DNA from: Deefgea piscis
Lineage (GTDB): Bacteria; Pseudomonadota; Gammaproteobacteria; Burkholderiales; Chitinibacteraceae
Assembly: GCF_019665785.1 (NCBI RefSeq)
Contig: NZ_CP081149.1
Coordinates: 1,054,001 to 1,118,000 of the forward strand
Length of the DNA stretch: 64,000 nt
Direction of reading: 5' to 3'
The notes beneath the pieces were generated by a model. The model ran no database searches and was not told the DNA's origin. It saw nothing but the letters and a program-made list of their open reading frames with translations. The translations under genes were made by a program, and so were the position numbers. Each line of letters starts with the position of its first letter. The stretch's first letter is position 1. Of the stretch, positions 45,067 through 53,985 are shown in pieces.

Positions 45067-46968
45067 TTAGTTTTGCATCGTCAGCATCAAGCCATTTAAG
45101 CGTTTGACGAATGAAGCTGGGTCTTCGAGCTGACCGCCTTCGGCCAATAAAGCTTGATCAAAAATCAGCTGTGTCCAATCACCAAATTGATTGCTACCCG
45201 TTTCGGCTTTGAGCTTATTTACCAATGGATGCGTTGGGTTAACTTCCAAAATAGGCTTGCTGCCTTTCACATCTTGCCCAGCTGATTTGAGTAAACGTTC
45301 CAAGTTCGCGCTCATATCTTGATTTTCAACCACTAAGCAAGCAGGGCTGTCGGTCAAGCGATGCGTCACGCGGATATCTTTGACTGAGTCGCCGAGTACC
45401 GTTTTCATTTGTTCAATGACGTCTTTAAGCTCGGTCGCAGCGGCTTCTTGCTCTTGCTTTTCGGCTTCATCGGTAAATTGCTCTAAATCGAGCTCGCCTT
45501 TGGCGACCGATTGGAGTTTTTTACCTTCAAATTCGGTTAAGCCGCTAAATGCCCATTCATCCACGCGATCCGACAAGAGCAAGACTTCGATGCCTTTTTT
45601 GCGGAAAACTTCCAGATGCGGGCTGTTTTTTGCTGCGGCATACGAGTCGGCGGTGATGAAGTAGATCTGGTCTTGACCTTCTTTCATGCGGCCTAGATAG
45701 TCTTTCAGTGATACTGTTTGTTCGGCATTGTCATTGTGCGTTGAGGCAAAACGGCAGAGCGCGGCGATGCGCTCTTTGTTGCCCATATCTTCACCAACGC
45801 CTTCTTTAAGTACTTTGCCAAACTCAGTCCAAAACGCAGCGTATTTAGCTTGTTCTGCGCCATCGTCCGAGTTGGCCATGCTTTCTAATAGCCCCAGTAC
45901 TTTTTTAACGCAACCAGATTTGATTTGTTCGATGTCTTTGCTGTGTTGCAAAATTTCGCGCGACACGTTAAGCGGCAAATCGGCCGAGTCAATCACACCA
46001 CGGATAAAGCGCAGGTATTGCGGTAGCAATTTTTCGCTGTCTTCCATGATAAATACACGGCGTACATACAGCTTCACCCCATGGCGACGTTCGCGGTCGT
46101 AGAGATCAAATGGCGCCCGTTTTGGCACATACAGTAGCTCGGTGTATTCTTGGCGGCCTTCGACTTTGGCGTGACTCCAAGCGAGCGGCTCTTCGTAGTC
46201 GTGCGCAACGTGTTTATAGAATTCGGTGTATTGCTCAGGCGTGATGTCTGATTTGCTACGCGTCCACAAAGCATTGGCTTGGTTGACGGTTTCCTCGCCT
46301 TCAGCGGGTTTAATTGAACCGTCTTCGTTGTAGCCTGCTTGCGCTGGCATCATGATCGGCAAAGTGATGTGGTCTGAGTATTTGCGGATGATGCTGCGTA
46401 AACGCCAATCGTTGAGAAACTCTTCTTCGCCTTCTTTGAGGTGTAGAACGATCGTCGTACCACGGCTGGCTTTTTCAACGGTTTCTAGCGTGAATTCGCC
46501 ATCGCCTTTGGATTCCCACTGCGTAGCGGTTTCTTCGCCTGCACGGCGGGTCGTTAGGGTAACTTTATCGGCAATGATAAAGGCCGAGTAAAAACCCACG
46601 CCAAATTGACCGATTAAATGCGCATCTTTTTGTGCGTCGCCAGAGAGTTGGCTAAAGAATTCTTTGGTGCCAGAGCGAGCGATGGTGCCAATATTTTGGA
46701 TCACTTCATCGCGGCTCATACCGATACCACTGTCGCTGATGGTGATGGTTTTGGCATCGGCATCAAAGCTAACGTGAATTTTGAGTTCGGGATCATTGCC
46801 AAACAGGCTGTCATTATTGATGGCTTCAAAACGCAATTTGTCGCATGCATCAGAGGCATTAGACACCAGTTCGCGCAAGAAAATTTCTTTGTTGGAATAC
46901 AAAGAATGAATCATCAGTTGCAAGAGTTGTTTGACTTCGGCTTGAAAGCCTAATGTTTCTTTAGACAT
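45067..46968 (-). CDS. htpG: Molecular chaperone HtpG (Hsp90)
   Basis: This is a cytosolic ATP-dependent Hsp90 chaperone. Residues 1-230 form the GHKL ATPase domain: [53 protein letters not shown] and [14 protein letters not shown]. The middle domain includes [25 protein letters not shown] and NVSREILQ. The 633 residues from the ATG at 46968 match the family; an open frame runs further upstream but lacks homology. AGGAAG lies about 12 bases before the start. Confidence 0.96.
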   Translation of the reverse strand: MSKETLGFQAEVKQLLQLMIHSLYSNKEIFLRELVSNASDACDKLRFEAINNDSLFGNDPELKIHVSFDADAKTITISDSGIGMSRDEVIQNIGTIARSGTKEFFSQLSGDAQKDAHLIGQFGVGFYSAFIIADKVTLTTRRAGEETATQWESKGDGEFTLETVEKASRGTTIVLHLKEGEEEFLNDWRLRSIIRKYSDHITLPIMMPAQAGYNEDGSIKPAEGEETVNQANALWTRSKSDITPEQYTEFYKHVAHDYEEPLAWSHAKVEGRQEYTELLYVPKRAPFDLYDRERRHGVKLYVRRVFIMEDSEKLLPQYLRFIRGVIDSADLPLNVSREILQHSKDIEQIKSGCVKKVLGLLESMANSDDGAEQAKYAAFWTEFGKVLKEGVGEDMGNKERIAALCRFASTHNDNAEQTVSLKDYLGRMKEGQDQIYFITADSYAAAKNSPHLEVFRKKGIEVLLLSDRVDEWAFSGLTEFEGKKLQSVAKGELDLEQFTDEAEKQEQEAAATELKDVIEQMKTVLGDSVKDIRVTHRLTDSPACLVVENQDMSANLERLLKSAGQDVKGSKPILEVNPTHPLVNKLKAETGSNQFGDWTQLIFDQALLAEGGQLEDPASFVKRLNGLMLTMQN

Positions 46969-47223
46969 AGTCTTTATTGCTTCCTGTGGGTTGAACATAA
47001 CAACATGCTTAGCAAATGGGGGCAGAGGTGAGGGCTTCAAGTGATGCGGCGGGTTTATTATCAATAGCTTGCTTAATGTTCGATAATAGTTGACGCTGGT
47101 ATTGTTTATTTCTTTTGTTGTTTGTCATAAATGACGCAGCTTATCTCGTGCAATAAGGCATTCCCCTAGCCGCATGGCGCACAGTGTTATAGTGTGATGA
47201 GGCAAACTTGGCGAGGCGTGAGC

Positions 47224-48015
47224 ATGTTACGACGGGTGGTGTTTAATCAAAAAGGCGGTGTTGGTAAATCAACGATTACGGTGAATTTGGCCGCCGTGGC
47301 TGCGGCACAAGGCAAACGTGTTCTGATTGTTGATTTAGACCCACAGGGCAATAGTAGTCATTATGTTTTAGGCGCTGCAGCTTACGAGTGTAAGCCCACA
47401 TTGGCCGATTTTTTTGACCAAGTGCTTAATTTCTCTTTATATGCCAAAGGTGCGGCTGAGTTTATCCATCCCACGCCGTTTAAAAATCTATTTATCATGC
47501 CTTCGCATCCCAGTATTGCCGAACAGCAAGTTAAATTAGAGTCGCGCTACAAAATTTATAAATTACGCGAAACATTGGCCGAGCTCACCGGGCAATTTGA
47601 TGAGGTATATATTGATACCCCGCCAGCGCTTAACTTTTTCACACTTTCGGCCTTGATTGCCGCCTCTGGCTGCTTGATTCCTTTTGATTGTGATACATTC
47701 TCGCGCGATGCCTTACTGGGTTTAATCGCCCGCGTTGAAGAAATTCGGCAAGATCATAATAGTGAGCTGAAAATTGAAGGCATTATTGTCAATCAATATC
47801 AATCTCGCGCTAGTTTGCCACAGCGCTTGGTCCAAGATTTAGAGGCGCAGGGCTTGCCAGTATTGCAAGCACGGCTATCGAGTTCGGTGAAGGTGCGTGA
47901 GTCACATGATCAGGCTATGCCTTTGATTGCATTGGATGCCAAACATAAGCTATCACAAGAATTTTGTCATTTATACGCCGAGCTGTCCGGTGATGTGCTT
48001 GTCAGCACAAGTTAA
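47224..48015 (+). CDS. ParA/Soj-family ATPase
   Basis: This is a deviant-Walker P-loop ATPase of about 263 residues. It shows MLRRVVFNQKGGVGKSTITVNLAAV with the deviant Walker A KGGVGKST (signature Lys present), VLIVDLDPQGNSSHYVLG (Walker A' Asp) and DEVYIDTPPALNFFTLSALIAA (Walker B). It is not next to parB or oriC genes. It lies 15 bp upstream of the response-regulator/HATPase gene, so it may position a signalling or motility component instead of a chromosome. The ATG at 47224 was chosen from the conserved N-terminus. Confidence 0.9.
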   Translation: MLRRVVFNQKGGVGKSTITVNLAAVAAAQGKRVLIVDLDPQGNSSHYVLGAAAYECKPTLADFFDQVLNFSLYAKGAAEFIHPTPFKNLFIMPSHPSIAEQQVKLESRYKIYKLRETLAELTGQFDEVYIDTPPALNFFTLSALIAASGCLIPFDCDTFSRDALLGLIARVEEIRQDHNSELKIEGIIVNQYQSRASLPQRLVQDLEAQGLPVLQARLSSSVKVRESHDQAMPLIALDAKHKLSQEFCHLYAELSGDVLVSTS

Positions 48016-48566
48016 ATAGTTGGGGTAAATATGGCAACGAAACCGCTCAATCGAATTCTGATTGTTGACGATGAACCATTTAATTTAGAAATTCTCTCCG
48101 AGCATTTAGCCGATGCAGGCTATGAAACGGTGACCGCTGAAGATGGCGAGGCGGCTTGGGAAATCCTGCAGCACGATAAGGACGGTTTTTCGACCATCTT
48201 GCTCGATCGAATGATGCCACGCATGGATGGCATGCAGGTTTTGGCCAAGCTCAAGCAGCATCCTGATTTCTTGCATATTCCGGTCATTATGCAAACCGCA
48301 GTCGGCGCGGCAGAAAATGTGCGTGAAGGTTTGGCTGCAGGTGCTTACTATTATTTGATTAAACCGTTTCAGCGTGAAATGTTGTTGGCGATTGTGGCGG
48401 CGGCAGTAGGCTTTCACAAAGAGCGCAAGCAGCTAGAAGATCAGATCACCGAACACGCCGAATCCTATCGTTTACTGGTGAATGGTGAATTTCATTTTCG
48501 AACTTTAGAAGAGGCCTGAATCGCACCGGGTTTCGCGGAGGCACTAACTCTTGAGAGAATAGTGCC

Positions 48567-48887
48567 ATGAAAAAATCTACCCCATTTTCCCCTGAAGTCC
48601 GCGAGCGGGCCGTTCGCATGGTCATTGAGCACCTTGCCGAATATCCATCTGAATGGGCAACCCTCGTTTCCATCGCCAGCAAAATAGGCTGCACACCCGA
48701 AACGCTGCGCACCTGGTGTCGTCGACAAGGTGGCGATAGCGTTCAAGCCAACAAAAACTCCGCAGAGAGCGAACGCATCAAAGCCTTAGAGCGCGAAGTG
48801 CGCGAGCTTAAAAAGGCCAATGAAATTCTGCGCCTGGCCAGCGCGTATTTCGCACAGGCGGAGCTCGACCGCCGCTTGAAATCGTAA
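48567..48887 (+). CDS. IS3-family transposase OrfA
   Basis: This is the DNA-binding N-terminal half of the transposase, 106 residues. It has a helix-turn-helix of the transposase_8 type ([16 protein letters not shown], then [15 protein letters not shown]) followed by a leucine-zipper-like coiled coil ([23 protein letters not shown]). AAAAAG at 48810-48815 resembles an IS3 slippery site, but the -1 frame there stops at once (TGA 48821). OrfB frameshifting must therefore occur further downstream. Confidence 0.93.
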   Translation: MKKSTPFSPEVRERAVRMVIEHLAEYPSEWATLVSIASKIGCTPETLRTWCRRQGGDSVQANKNSAESERIKALEREVRELKKANEILRLASAYFAQAELDRRLKS

Positions 48888-49786
48888 GAGGATTCATCGA
48901 TACCCACCGTGAGCAGCACGGGGTCGAGCCGATCTGCAAGCTATTACAGGTCGCTCCGTCTGCTTATCGACGGTATGCCGCTCGGTTGCGTAATCCCGCA
49001 TTGCGTTGCCAGCGCGCCATTCGTGACGAGCAACTGAGCGGTGAAGTTACGCGCGTCTGGCAAGAGAATCACCAGGTGTATGGTGCCGTCAAAGCCTGGC
49101 GGCAACTCAAGCGCGATGGGCATCTTGTCGCGCGGTGTACCGTTGAGCGTTTGATGCGCAGCCTCGGTTTGCGCGGCATATCGCGTGGTAAAACGGTGCG
49201 CACCACACGTCCAGACCCTGCTGTTGCGTGCCCGCTTGACCATGTAAACCGACAATTCGTGGCTGAACGACCAAACCAGCTCTGGGTGTCGGATTTTACC
49301 TATGTGTCGACTTGGCAGGGCTTTGTGTATGTGGCGTTTGTGATTGATGTCTTCGCTCGTTATATCGTGGGCTGGCGAGTTAGTCGCAACATGCAAACCG
49401 AGTTTGTGCTGGATGCATTGGAGCAAGCCCTTTGGGCGCGCCAGCCAGAGCGCGAAGCATTGATTCATCACAGCGACCGTGGCTCGCAATACGTTTCGAT
49501 TCGCTATACCGAGCGATTAACCGAAGCGGGTATCGAGCCATCAGTGGGCACGACTGGTGATAGCTACGACAATGCGCTGGCCGAGACGATTAACGGACTC
49601 TACAAAACTGAAGTGATTCATCGTTTGGGTCCTTGGAAAAGTTTAGAATCTGTGGAGATAGCGACATTAGAATGGGTTTCGTGGTTCAATCAGCATCGTT
49701 TGCTTGGGTCGATTGGCCACATTCCACCTGCGGAAGCAGAAGCAAATTATTATCGTAATCAAAGCGAGCAGGCCATGTTGGTCTGA
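48878..49786 (+). CDS. IS3-family transposase OrfB (DDE integrase)
   Basis: This is the catalytic half of the transposase, in the -1 frame relative to OrfA. In-frame homology begins at about [34 protein letters not shown], before the first internal ATG at 48986. The normal product is therefore probably an OrfAB fusion made by frameshifting in the 48824-48884 overlap; I saw no classic A6G there. The DDE residues are present: [18 protein letters not shown] and the Glu in [16 protein letters not shown]. It ends with [20 protein letters not shown], typical of IS3 transposases. No frame disruption is seen. Confidence 0.9.
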   Translation, partial: EIVRGFIDTHREQHGVEPICKLLQVAPSAYRRYAARLRNPALRCQRAIRDEQLSGEVTRVWQENHQVYGAVKAWRQLKRDGHLVARCTVERLMRSLGLRGISRGKTVRTTRPDPAVACPLDHVNRQFVAERPNQLWVSDFTYVSTWQGFVYVAFVIDVFARYIVGWRVSRNMQTEFVLDALEQALWARQPEREALIHHSDRGSQYVSIRYTERLTEAGIEPSVGTTGDSYDNALAETINGLYKTEVIHRLGPWKSLESVEIATLEWVSWFNQHRLLGSIGHIPPAEAEANYYRNQSEQAMLV

Positions 49787-50267
49787 CTCAAACCAAACAG
49801 CCTCCGCGAAACCCGGTGCGATTCAGCCAGGCAATTGACCTTAATGCTGTCACGCGCTTGCCCAGAACCTCAGCGGGTGGCGATGGGTTTGTCTGAGTTG
49901 CTGGTTAATGCTATCGAGCATGGCAATTTGGGCATTAGCTACGCCGATAAATCACGGCTACTGCAAGCGGGTCGTTGGCAAGATGAAGTGGAGTCTCGTT
50001 TGGCGAGTCCCGAATACGCGCAAAGAAAAGTCGCAGTAAAATACAGCGCCAATGAAGATGAAATTCAGATTTATATTATGGATGAAGGGCAGGGCTTTGA
50101 TTGGCAGCCTTTTTTAGAGTTTTCGCCTGAGCGTGCGTTTGATCCGCATGGTCGTGGGATTTCCATGGCCAGAATGATGTCGTTTGATAGTTTGGAATAT
50201 CAGGGCAAAGGTAACGAGGTATTAGTACGAGTACTACGTAAAACCTAGTCTAGATGAATATACCTTA

Positions 50268-50532
50268 GGGTCTGTTGACGTTTGGTTTGCGGATCGCGTT
50301 TGTGCTGATTTTGGCCTGAAACAAGGCGAAAGACGCGTGGCATAGTTATTCTATGCAAGCGTTTTTCAACGCAGTGTCAGGCCAAAAGCAGCCAAACCCT
50401 AAGGGCTGGGCGCTTTTCGCGGCATCTCTGCGTTATTTCATGCTCGAATAACGGGTTATTGGTCGCATAAAATGCCTTGATCTGCCGCGAAAATCGCTCC
50501 AGCGTGACCGAAAACCATACGTCAACAGACCC
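50268..50532. mobile_element. MITE-like element with ~22-bp inverted ends and TA flanks
   Basis: The ends GGGTCTGTTGACGT and ACGTCAACAGACCC are perfect inverted repeats, and the match extends to about 22 bp with one mismatch. A TA dinucleotide flanks each end, as expected for a TA target duplication. The 265-bp interior has a second internal inverted repeat (TTTTGGCCTGA) and no open reading frame of note, so it is non-autonomous. The element sits just past the RR/HATPase remnant, in the 342-bp gap 50249-50590 before thrC. Confidence 0.75.
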
Positions 50533-50540
50533 TAGTAAAC

Positions 50541-50573
50541 AAAAAGCCCGCTCCATTCGCAGCGGGCTTTTTG
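50541..50573 (-). terminator. Bidirectional terminator between the RR/HATPase gene and thrC
   Basis: AAAAAGCCCGCT / AGCGGGCTTTTT with an 8-base loop lies 18 bp past the thrC stop. A and T runs on both sides allow use from either side. Confidence 0.88.
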
Positions 50574-50590
50574 TATTCGCATTTCAGCAT

Positions 50591-52033
50591 TTAAGCGAGG
50601 TGGTCAACGATGTATTGTTTGACCAAATTTGCATCAGCATCAATCGCATCAAAGCGCTGTGGCAAGGCTTCTAGGCCAGCCAAACCTTTGGGGCGGAACG
50701 GTGCTTGTTTGAGGGCTTCTAGCATGGTGTCTTCAAACTTGGCAGGCAAGGCGGTTTCCATAATCACCATCGGTACGGCAAGATTGCGATGGGCTTTGGC
50801 CGCTTTAAAGCCGTCAGCCGTATGCGGGTCAATTTGTACGCCGTATTTTTCAAACACTTCGCGAATATGCGCAATCCGATCGCTGTGATTGCTGGCTGAT
50901 GATTTAAAGCCATAGCTGTCTTGCATCAGTGCCAATTCAGCGGGGGATAGATCAAAGCCACCACCAGATTCAACTTCGGCCCATAATGCCGCTAAACGCG
51001 TGCTATCACGGCCGATTAAATCAAACACAAAGCGCTCTAAATTAGAGGCTTTGCTAATGTCCATCGATGGGCTGGTGGTTTCAAAGGTGTTGGCTACATC
51101 GCGTGGATGGTAGCCGCCAGTTTTGAAAAACTCGTCAAGCACGTCGTTTTCATTGGTCGCGACGACCAATTGGCCAATTGGCAAGCCCATTTGACGTGCA
51201 ATATGGCCGGCGCAGATATTGCCAAAATTACCTGACGGTACGCAGAAATCAACTTTGTCGCCGACTTTTTTGCCGGTGGCTAAGATGGTGGCAAAGTAGC
51301 CTTTGAAGTAATACACCACTTGGGCAACAATACGGCCCCAGTTGATTGAATTGACCGCGCCAATTTTGTATTGAGCTTTAAATTCAGCGTCTTTATTGAT
51401 GTTTTTAACGATGTCTTGGCAAGCGTCGAAAAAACCATGCACTGATAAATTGAAAATGTTTGCGTCTTGTAGACTAAACATTTGGGCGCGTTGGAACGGA
51501 CTCATTTTGCCAAACGGCGACAGCATAAATACATTCACACCGCGTTTGCCGCGCATCGCGTATTCGGCAGCCGAGCCCGTGTCGCCTGACGTAGCGCCGA
51601 CAATATTGATTTGCTGGCCTTTTTTGTCGAGCACGTATTCAAACAGATTGCCGAGCAATTGCATCGCCATATCTTTGAACGCCAGCGTTGGGCCGTTGGA
51701 GAGTTCTTGGATATACAGCGAAGCATCGAGCTTAATCAGCGGCGTGATGTGATCGGCTTGATTTTTTGAGCGGCCATTGCAATACACTTCGGCGGTGTAG
51801 GTTTTGTCGATCAAGGCTTTTAGATCGTCGCTAGGAATATCGTCGACAAAACGGCTAATGACCGCAAAGGCTAAATCGCGGTAATTGAGCGTTGCCATGC
51901 TTTCTAAATCGGCTTGAGACAGTTGCGGATATTGCTCTGGAATCGACAGGCCACCATCGGGCGCGAGGCCACCAAGAAGAATATCGCTGAATGCTTGGGC
52001 GTTCATACCGCCACGAGTCGAGATGTATTTCAT
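50591..52033 (-). CDS. thrC: Threonine synthase
   Basis: This converts O-phospho-L-homoserine to threonine with PLP. At 480 residues it is of the long bacterial class. Features are MKYISTRGGMNAQAFSDILLGGLAPDGGLSIPEQYP at the N-terminus, the PLP Lys in LSNGPTLAFKDMAMQLLGN and the phosphate-binding SGDTGSAA. It is in the threonine cluster alaA-hom-(membrane protein)-thrC on the minus strand. The 127-codon gene between hom and thrC differs from the usual neighbour layout. Confidence 0.97.
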   Translation of the reverse strand: MKYISTRGGMNAQAFSDILLGGLAPDGGLSIPEQYPQLSQADLESMATLNYRDLAFAVISRFVDDIPSDDLKALIDKTYTAEVYCNGRSKNQADHITPLIKLDASLYIQELSNGPTLAFKDMAMQLLGNLFEYVLDKKGQQINIVGATSGDTGSAAEYAMRGKRGVNVFMLSPFGKMSPFQRAQMFSLQDANIFNLSVHGFFDACQDIVKNINKDAEFKAQYKIGAVNSINWGRIVAQVVYYFKGYFATILATGKKVGDKVDFCVPSGNFGNICAGHIARQMGLPIGQLVVATNENDVLDEFFKTGGYHPRDVANTFETTSPSMDISKASNLERFVFDLIGRDSTRLAALWAEVESGGGFDLSPAELALMQDSYGFKSSASNHSDRIAHIREVFEKYGVQIDPHTADGFKAAKAHRNLAVPMVIMETALPAKFEDTMLEALKQAPFRPKGLAGLEALPQRFDAIDADANLVKQYIVDHLA

Positions 52034-52091
52034 GGGTATCTGCTTGTAGGTTAGTATTCTTAAGGCTTAGGTTAATATACGTGCTCGTATT

Positions 52092-52454
52092 TCAAAGATT
52101 GTTTTTGCTTAAATCTATTTCTTTTTGGCTTGTTAAATTCAACAGTACAATCGCAGCATCAAGTCGTTTGCGCATTTGGCGTATCTCGTCATAGAGATTG
52201 ATGATTAAGAATGCAGCAAAAATAGCGCAGAAAAATCCTAAGAAATAGACCGTGGGTTTAATTGTAAATATGCCGCTAATTATCCAATCGCTTAGTCCAG
52301 TTAGGACGGTCATACTGAGTGCAAATCCTAGGGTGGCGAGCAAAAGGTGCTGTCTTGGCTTTTTTGCCGGCTCACTGAGCGTCGCTATCGCTTCGGTGTA
52401 GGCGATGTTGGCTTTGCCAATTTGGATTGCGCTTAATGCTTCTGCGATATTCAT
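52092..52454 (-). CDS. Small two-helix membrane protein between hom and thrC
   Basis: I do not recognise a family. From the ATG at 52454 it is about 120 residues. The N-terminal part is cytoplasmic and helical (MNIAEALSAIQIGKANIAYTEA). It is followed by two hydrophobic segments, LLLATLGFALSMTVLTGL and TVYFLGFFCAIFAAFLIINL, and a charged, helical C-terminus (RQMRKRLDAAIVLLNL). It has no link to threonine synthesis in sequence and may be an inserted gene. A 93-bp hairpin repeat lies just upstream of it. Confidence 0.6.
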   Translation of the reverse strand: MNIAEALSAIQIGKANIAYTEAIATLSEPAKKPRQHLLLATLGFALSMTVLTGLSDWIISGIFTIKPTVYFLGFFCAIFAAFLIINLYDEIRQMRKRLDAAIVLLNLTSQKEIDLSKNNL

Positions 52455-52501
52455 CGTGCCCGTTTCAGCTTGCATTTCATGAACCCCGAATTTGATACAG
52501 T

Positions 52502-52596
52502 TCGTAGGGCGTAATCGCTGAAGGCATTACGCCACCATGCATTAAAAATCCACTTCATTCGGCGTATTGCCGCTTCGCGTCGAATACGCCCTACGA
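52502..52596. repeat. Interspersed hairpin repeat with 12-bp inverted ends
   Basis: TCGTAGGGCGTA and TACGCCCTACGA form perfect inverted ends of a 95-bp block between hom and the small membrane protein gene. Each half is itself a hairpin, built from GGCGTAAT...ATTACGCC and GGCGTATT...AATACGCC. The block resembles palindromic repeats that are scattered in neisserial genomes. It does not interrupt a gene. Confidence 0.7.
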
Positions 52597-52601
52597 TGCA
52601 A

Positions 52602-53915
52602 TTAACCGTTCAAATGCTCCAAACGCAATTTCACTACCTTGCCATGCGTACTGGCGAGGCTTTCGATTTTGGCGATGGCGATGTTGATATTTTTTTCGAT
52701 CGCGACGTGCGTCACGATAATGATCTCAGCAGTTCCGCCAGCAGCCGCTGCGGGTTTTTGCAGCATGGCATCGACCGAGATTTGCCCTTCAGCCAAAATA
52801 CCAGTGACATCGGCCAACACGCCGGGTAAGTCTTTGGCGGTTAAGCGCAGGTAATAGCAAGTTTCTACTTCGTCGATCGGCAAAATCGGCAGATTGGCGA
52901 TTTGCGACGGTTGGAACGCCAGATGGGGTACACGATGTTCTGGATCGGCTGTATGCAGGCGAGTGATGTCGACCAAGTCGGCAATCACCGATGAGGCGGT
53001 TGGTTCTGCGCCAGCGCCTGGGCCGTAATACATGGTTGCGCCCACTGCGTCGCCTTTGACCAATACGGCATTCATTACGCCGTCGACATTGGCGATCAAG
53101 CGGCCAGCCGGAATTAACGTTGGTGACACGCGCAATTCAATGCCGTTCGGGCGACGGCGAGTCATGCCAAGTAATTTGATGCGATAGCCGAGTTCTGCGG
53201 CGTATTTAATATCAGCGGCGTCGAGTTTGCTGATGCCTTCTAAATACGCTTTGTCGAACTGAACTGGAATGCCAAAAGCAATCGCGCTCATGATGGTGAG
53301 CTTGTGCGCGGCGTCGTGGCCTTCGATGTCGAAGGTCGGGTCGGCTTCGGCGTAACCGAGGCGCTGCGCTTCGGCTAAGACATCAGCAAAGGCCGAGCCT
53401 TTATCGCGCATTTCAGTCAGGATAAAGTTGGATGTACCGTTGATAATGCCGGCCACCCATTCGATTTGGTTGGCGGTTAAGCCTTCGCGCAGTGCTTTAA
53501 TCACTGGAATACCACCGGCGACGGCGGCTTCAAAGGCGACCATGACGCCTTTTTCTTGGGCGAGGGCAAAAATTTCATTGCCGTATTCGGCGATGAGTTT
53601 TTTATTGGCTGTCACCACGTGTTTGCCATTGGCAATCGCAGCTAGAACTAGATCTTTGGCAACGGTGGTGCCGCCGATGAGTTCTACGACAATGTCGATA
53701 TCGGGATTGTTTACTACATCCATCGCATTGTCGGTGAGTAGTACATCGTCACCCACTAATTCGCGTGCGCGATCTAAGTCGCGATTGGCGGCCATCGTAA
53801 TGACGATAGGGCGGCCAGCGCGGCGGGCAATTTCATTACCGTTACGTTTTAAAACGGTGGCGGTACCGCCACCGACTGTTCCTACGCCACACAGGCCAAC
53901 GTTGATTGCTTTCAT
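52602..53915 (-). CDS. hom: Homoserine dehydrogenase
   Basis: This reduces aspartate semialdehyde to homoserine with NAD(P)H. The ~437 residues start with the Rossmann domain MKAINVGLCGVGTVGGGTATVL. Catalytic-domain landmarks include GGIPVIKALREGLTANQIEWVAGIINGTSNFILTEM and the Asp/Lys region LGYAEADPTFDIEGHDAAHKL. The C-terminal ACT domain (YYLRLTAKDLPGVLADVTGIL) is the site of threonine feedback in this class. The upstream open frame (to 54014) is not homologous, so the ATG at 53915 was chosen. Confidence 0.97.
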   Translation of the reverse strand: MKAINVGLCGVGTVGGGTATVLKRNGNEIARRAGRPIVITMAANRDLDRARELVGDDVLLTDNAMDVVNNPDIDIVVELIGGTTVAKDLVLAAIANGKHVVTANKKLIAEYGNEIFALAQEKGVMVAFEAAVAGGIPVIKALREGLTANQIEWVAGIINGTSNFILTEMRDKGSAFADVLAEAQRLGYAEADPTFDIEGHDAAHKLTIMSAIAFGIPVQFDKAYLEGISKLDAADIKYAAELGYRIKLLGMTRRRPNGIELRVSPTLIPAGRLIANVDGVMNAVLVKGDAVGATMYYGPGAGAEPTASSVIADLVDITRLHTADPEHRVPHLAFQPSQIANLPILPIDEVETCYYLRLTAKDLPGVLADVTGILAEGQISVDAMLQKPAAAAGGTAEIIIVTHVAIEKNINIAIAKIESLASTHGKVVKLRLEHLNG

Positions 53916-53935
53916 TTTACTTCCCTTGTCGCTCG

Positions 53936-53985
53936 GGTTAGCGAAACCCGACGGTTTATTAGCGGGTGGCAGACCCACCCTACGA
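53936..53985. repeat. Hairpin repeat block between alaA and hom
   Basis: Two small inverted repeats in series: CGGGTT-AGCG-AACCCG-type (about 53936-53952) and GGGTGG-CAGA-CCACCC-type (about 53964-53980). The arrangement resembles short interspersed repeats. An attenuating hairpin is possible. Confidence 0.45.

Larger units (their letters stand above)
48517..49825 (+). mobile_element. IS3-family insertion sequence (1309 bp)
   Basis: The element is bounded by perfect 26-bp terminal inverted repeats starting TGAATCGCACCGGG and ending in its complement. It is flanked by a 3-bp direct repeat GCC (48514-48516 and 49826-49828), the expected IS3-family target duplication. It contains orfA and orfB in overlapping frames. 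Perfect ends and a clean target duplication imply a recent insertion. The end sequence resembles the IS3 subgroup with IS1222-like elements, but no database match was made. Confidence 0.96.
48031..50248 (+). pseudogene. Response regulator / RsbW-like HATPase fusion gene interrupted by an IS3 element
   Basis: The original gene is split. The 5' piece (48031-48516) encodes a receiver domain: RILIVDDEPFNLEIL, phospho-acceptor Asp in TILLDRMMPRMDGM, conserved Lys in YYLIKPFQREML. The 3' piece (49829-50248) encodes a GHKL ATPase like anti-sigma kinases: N-box ELLVNAIEHGNLG, G1 DEGQGFDW, G2 HGRGISMARMM. Removing the IS and one GCC copy joins ...TLEEA to RQLTLML... in frame, giving about 302 residues. 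A shortened receiver protein ends at the TGA that forms the first three bases of the IS. The pairing suggests a signal-controlled kinase or anti-sigma factor working with the adjacent ParA. Confidence 0.92.

Noticed and set aside
50249..50590. Protein-coding gene in the thrC upstream gap (65-residue frame)
   Set aside because: It spans the MITE end, the terminator and the 3' end of thrC, with no ribosome site or homology.
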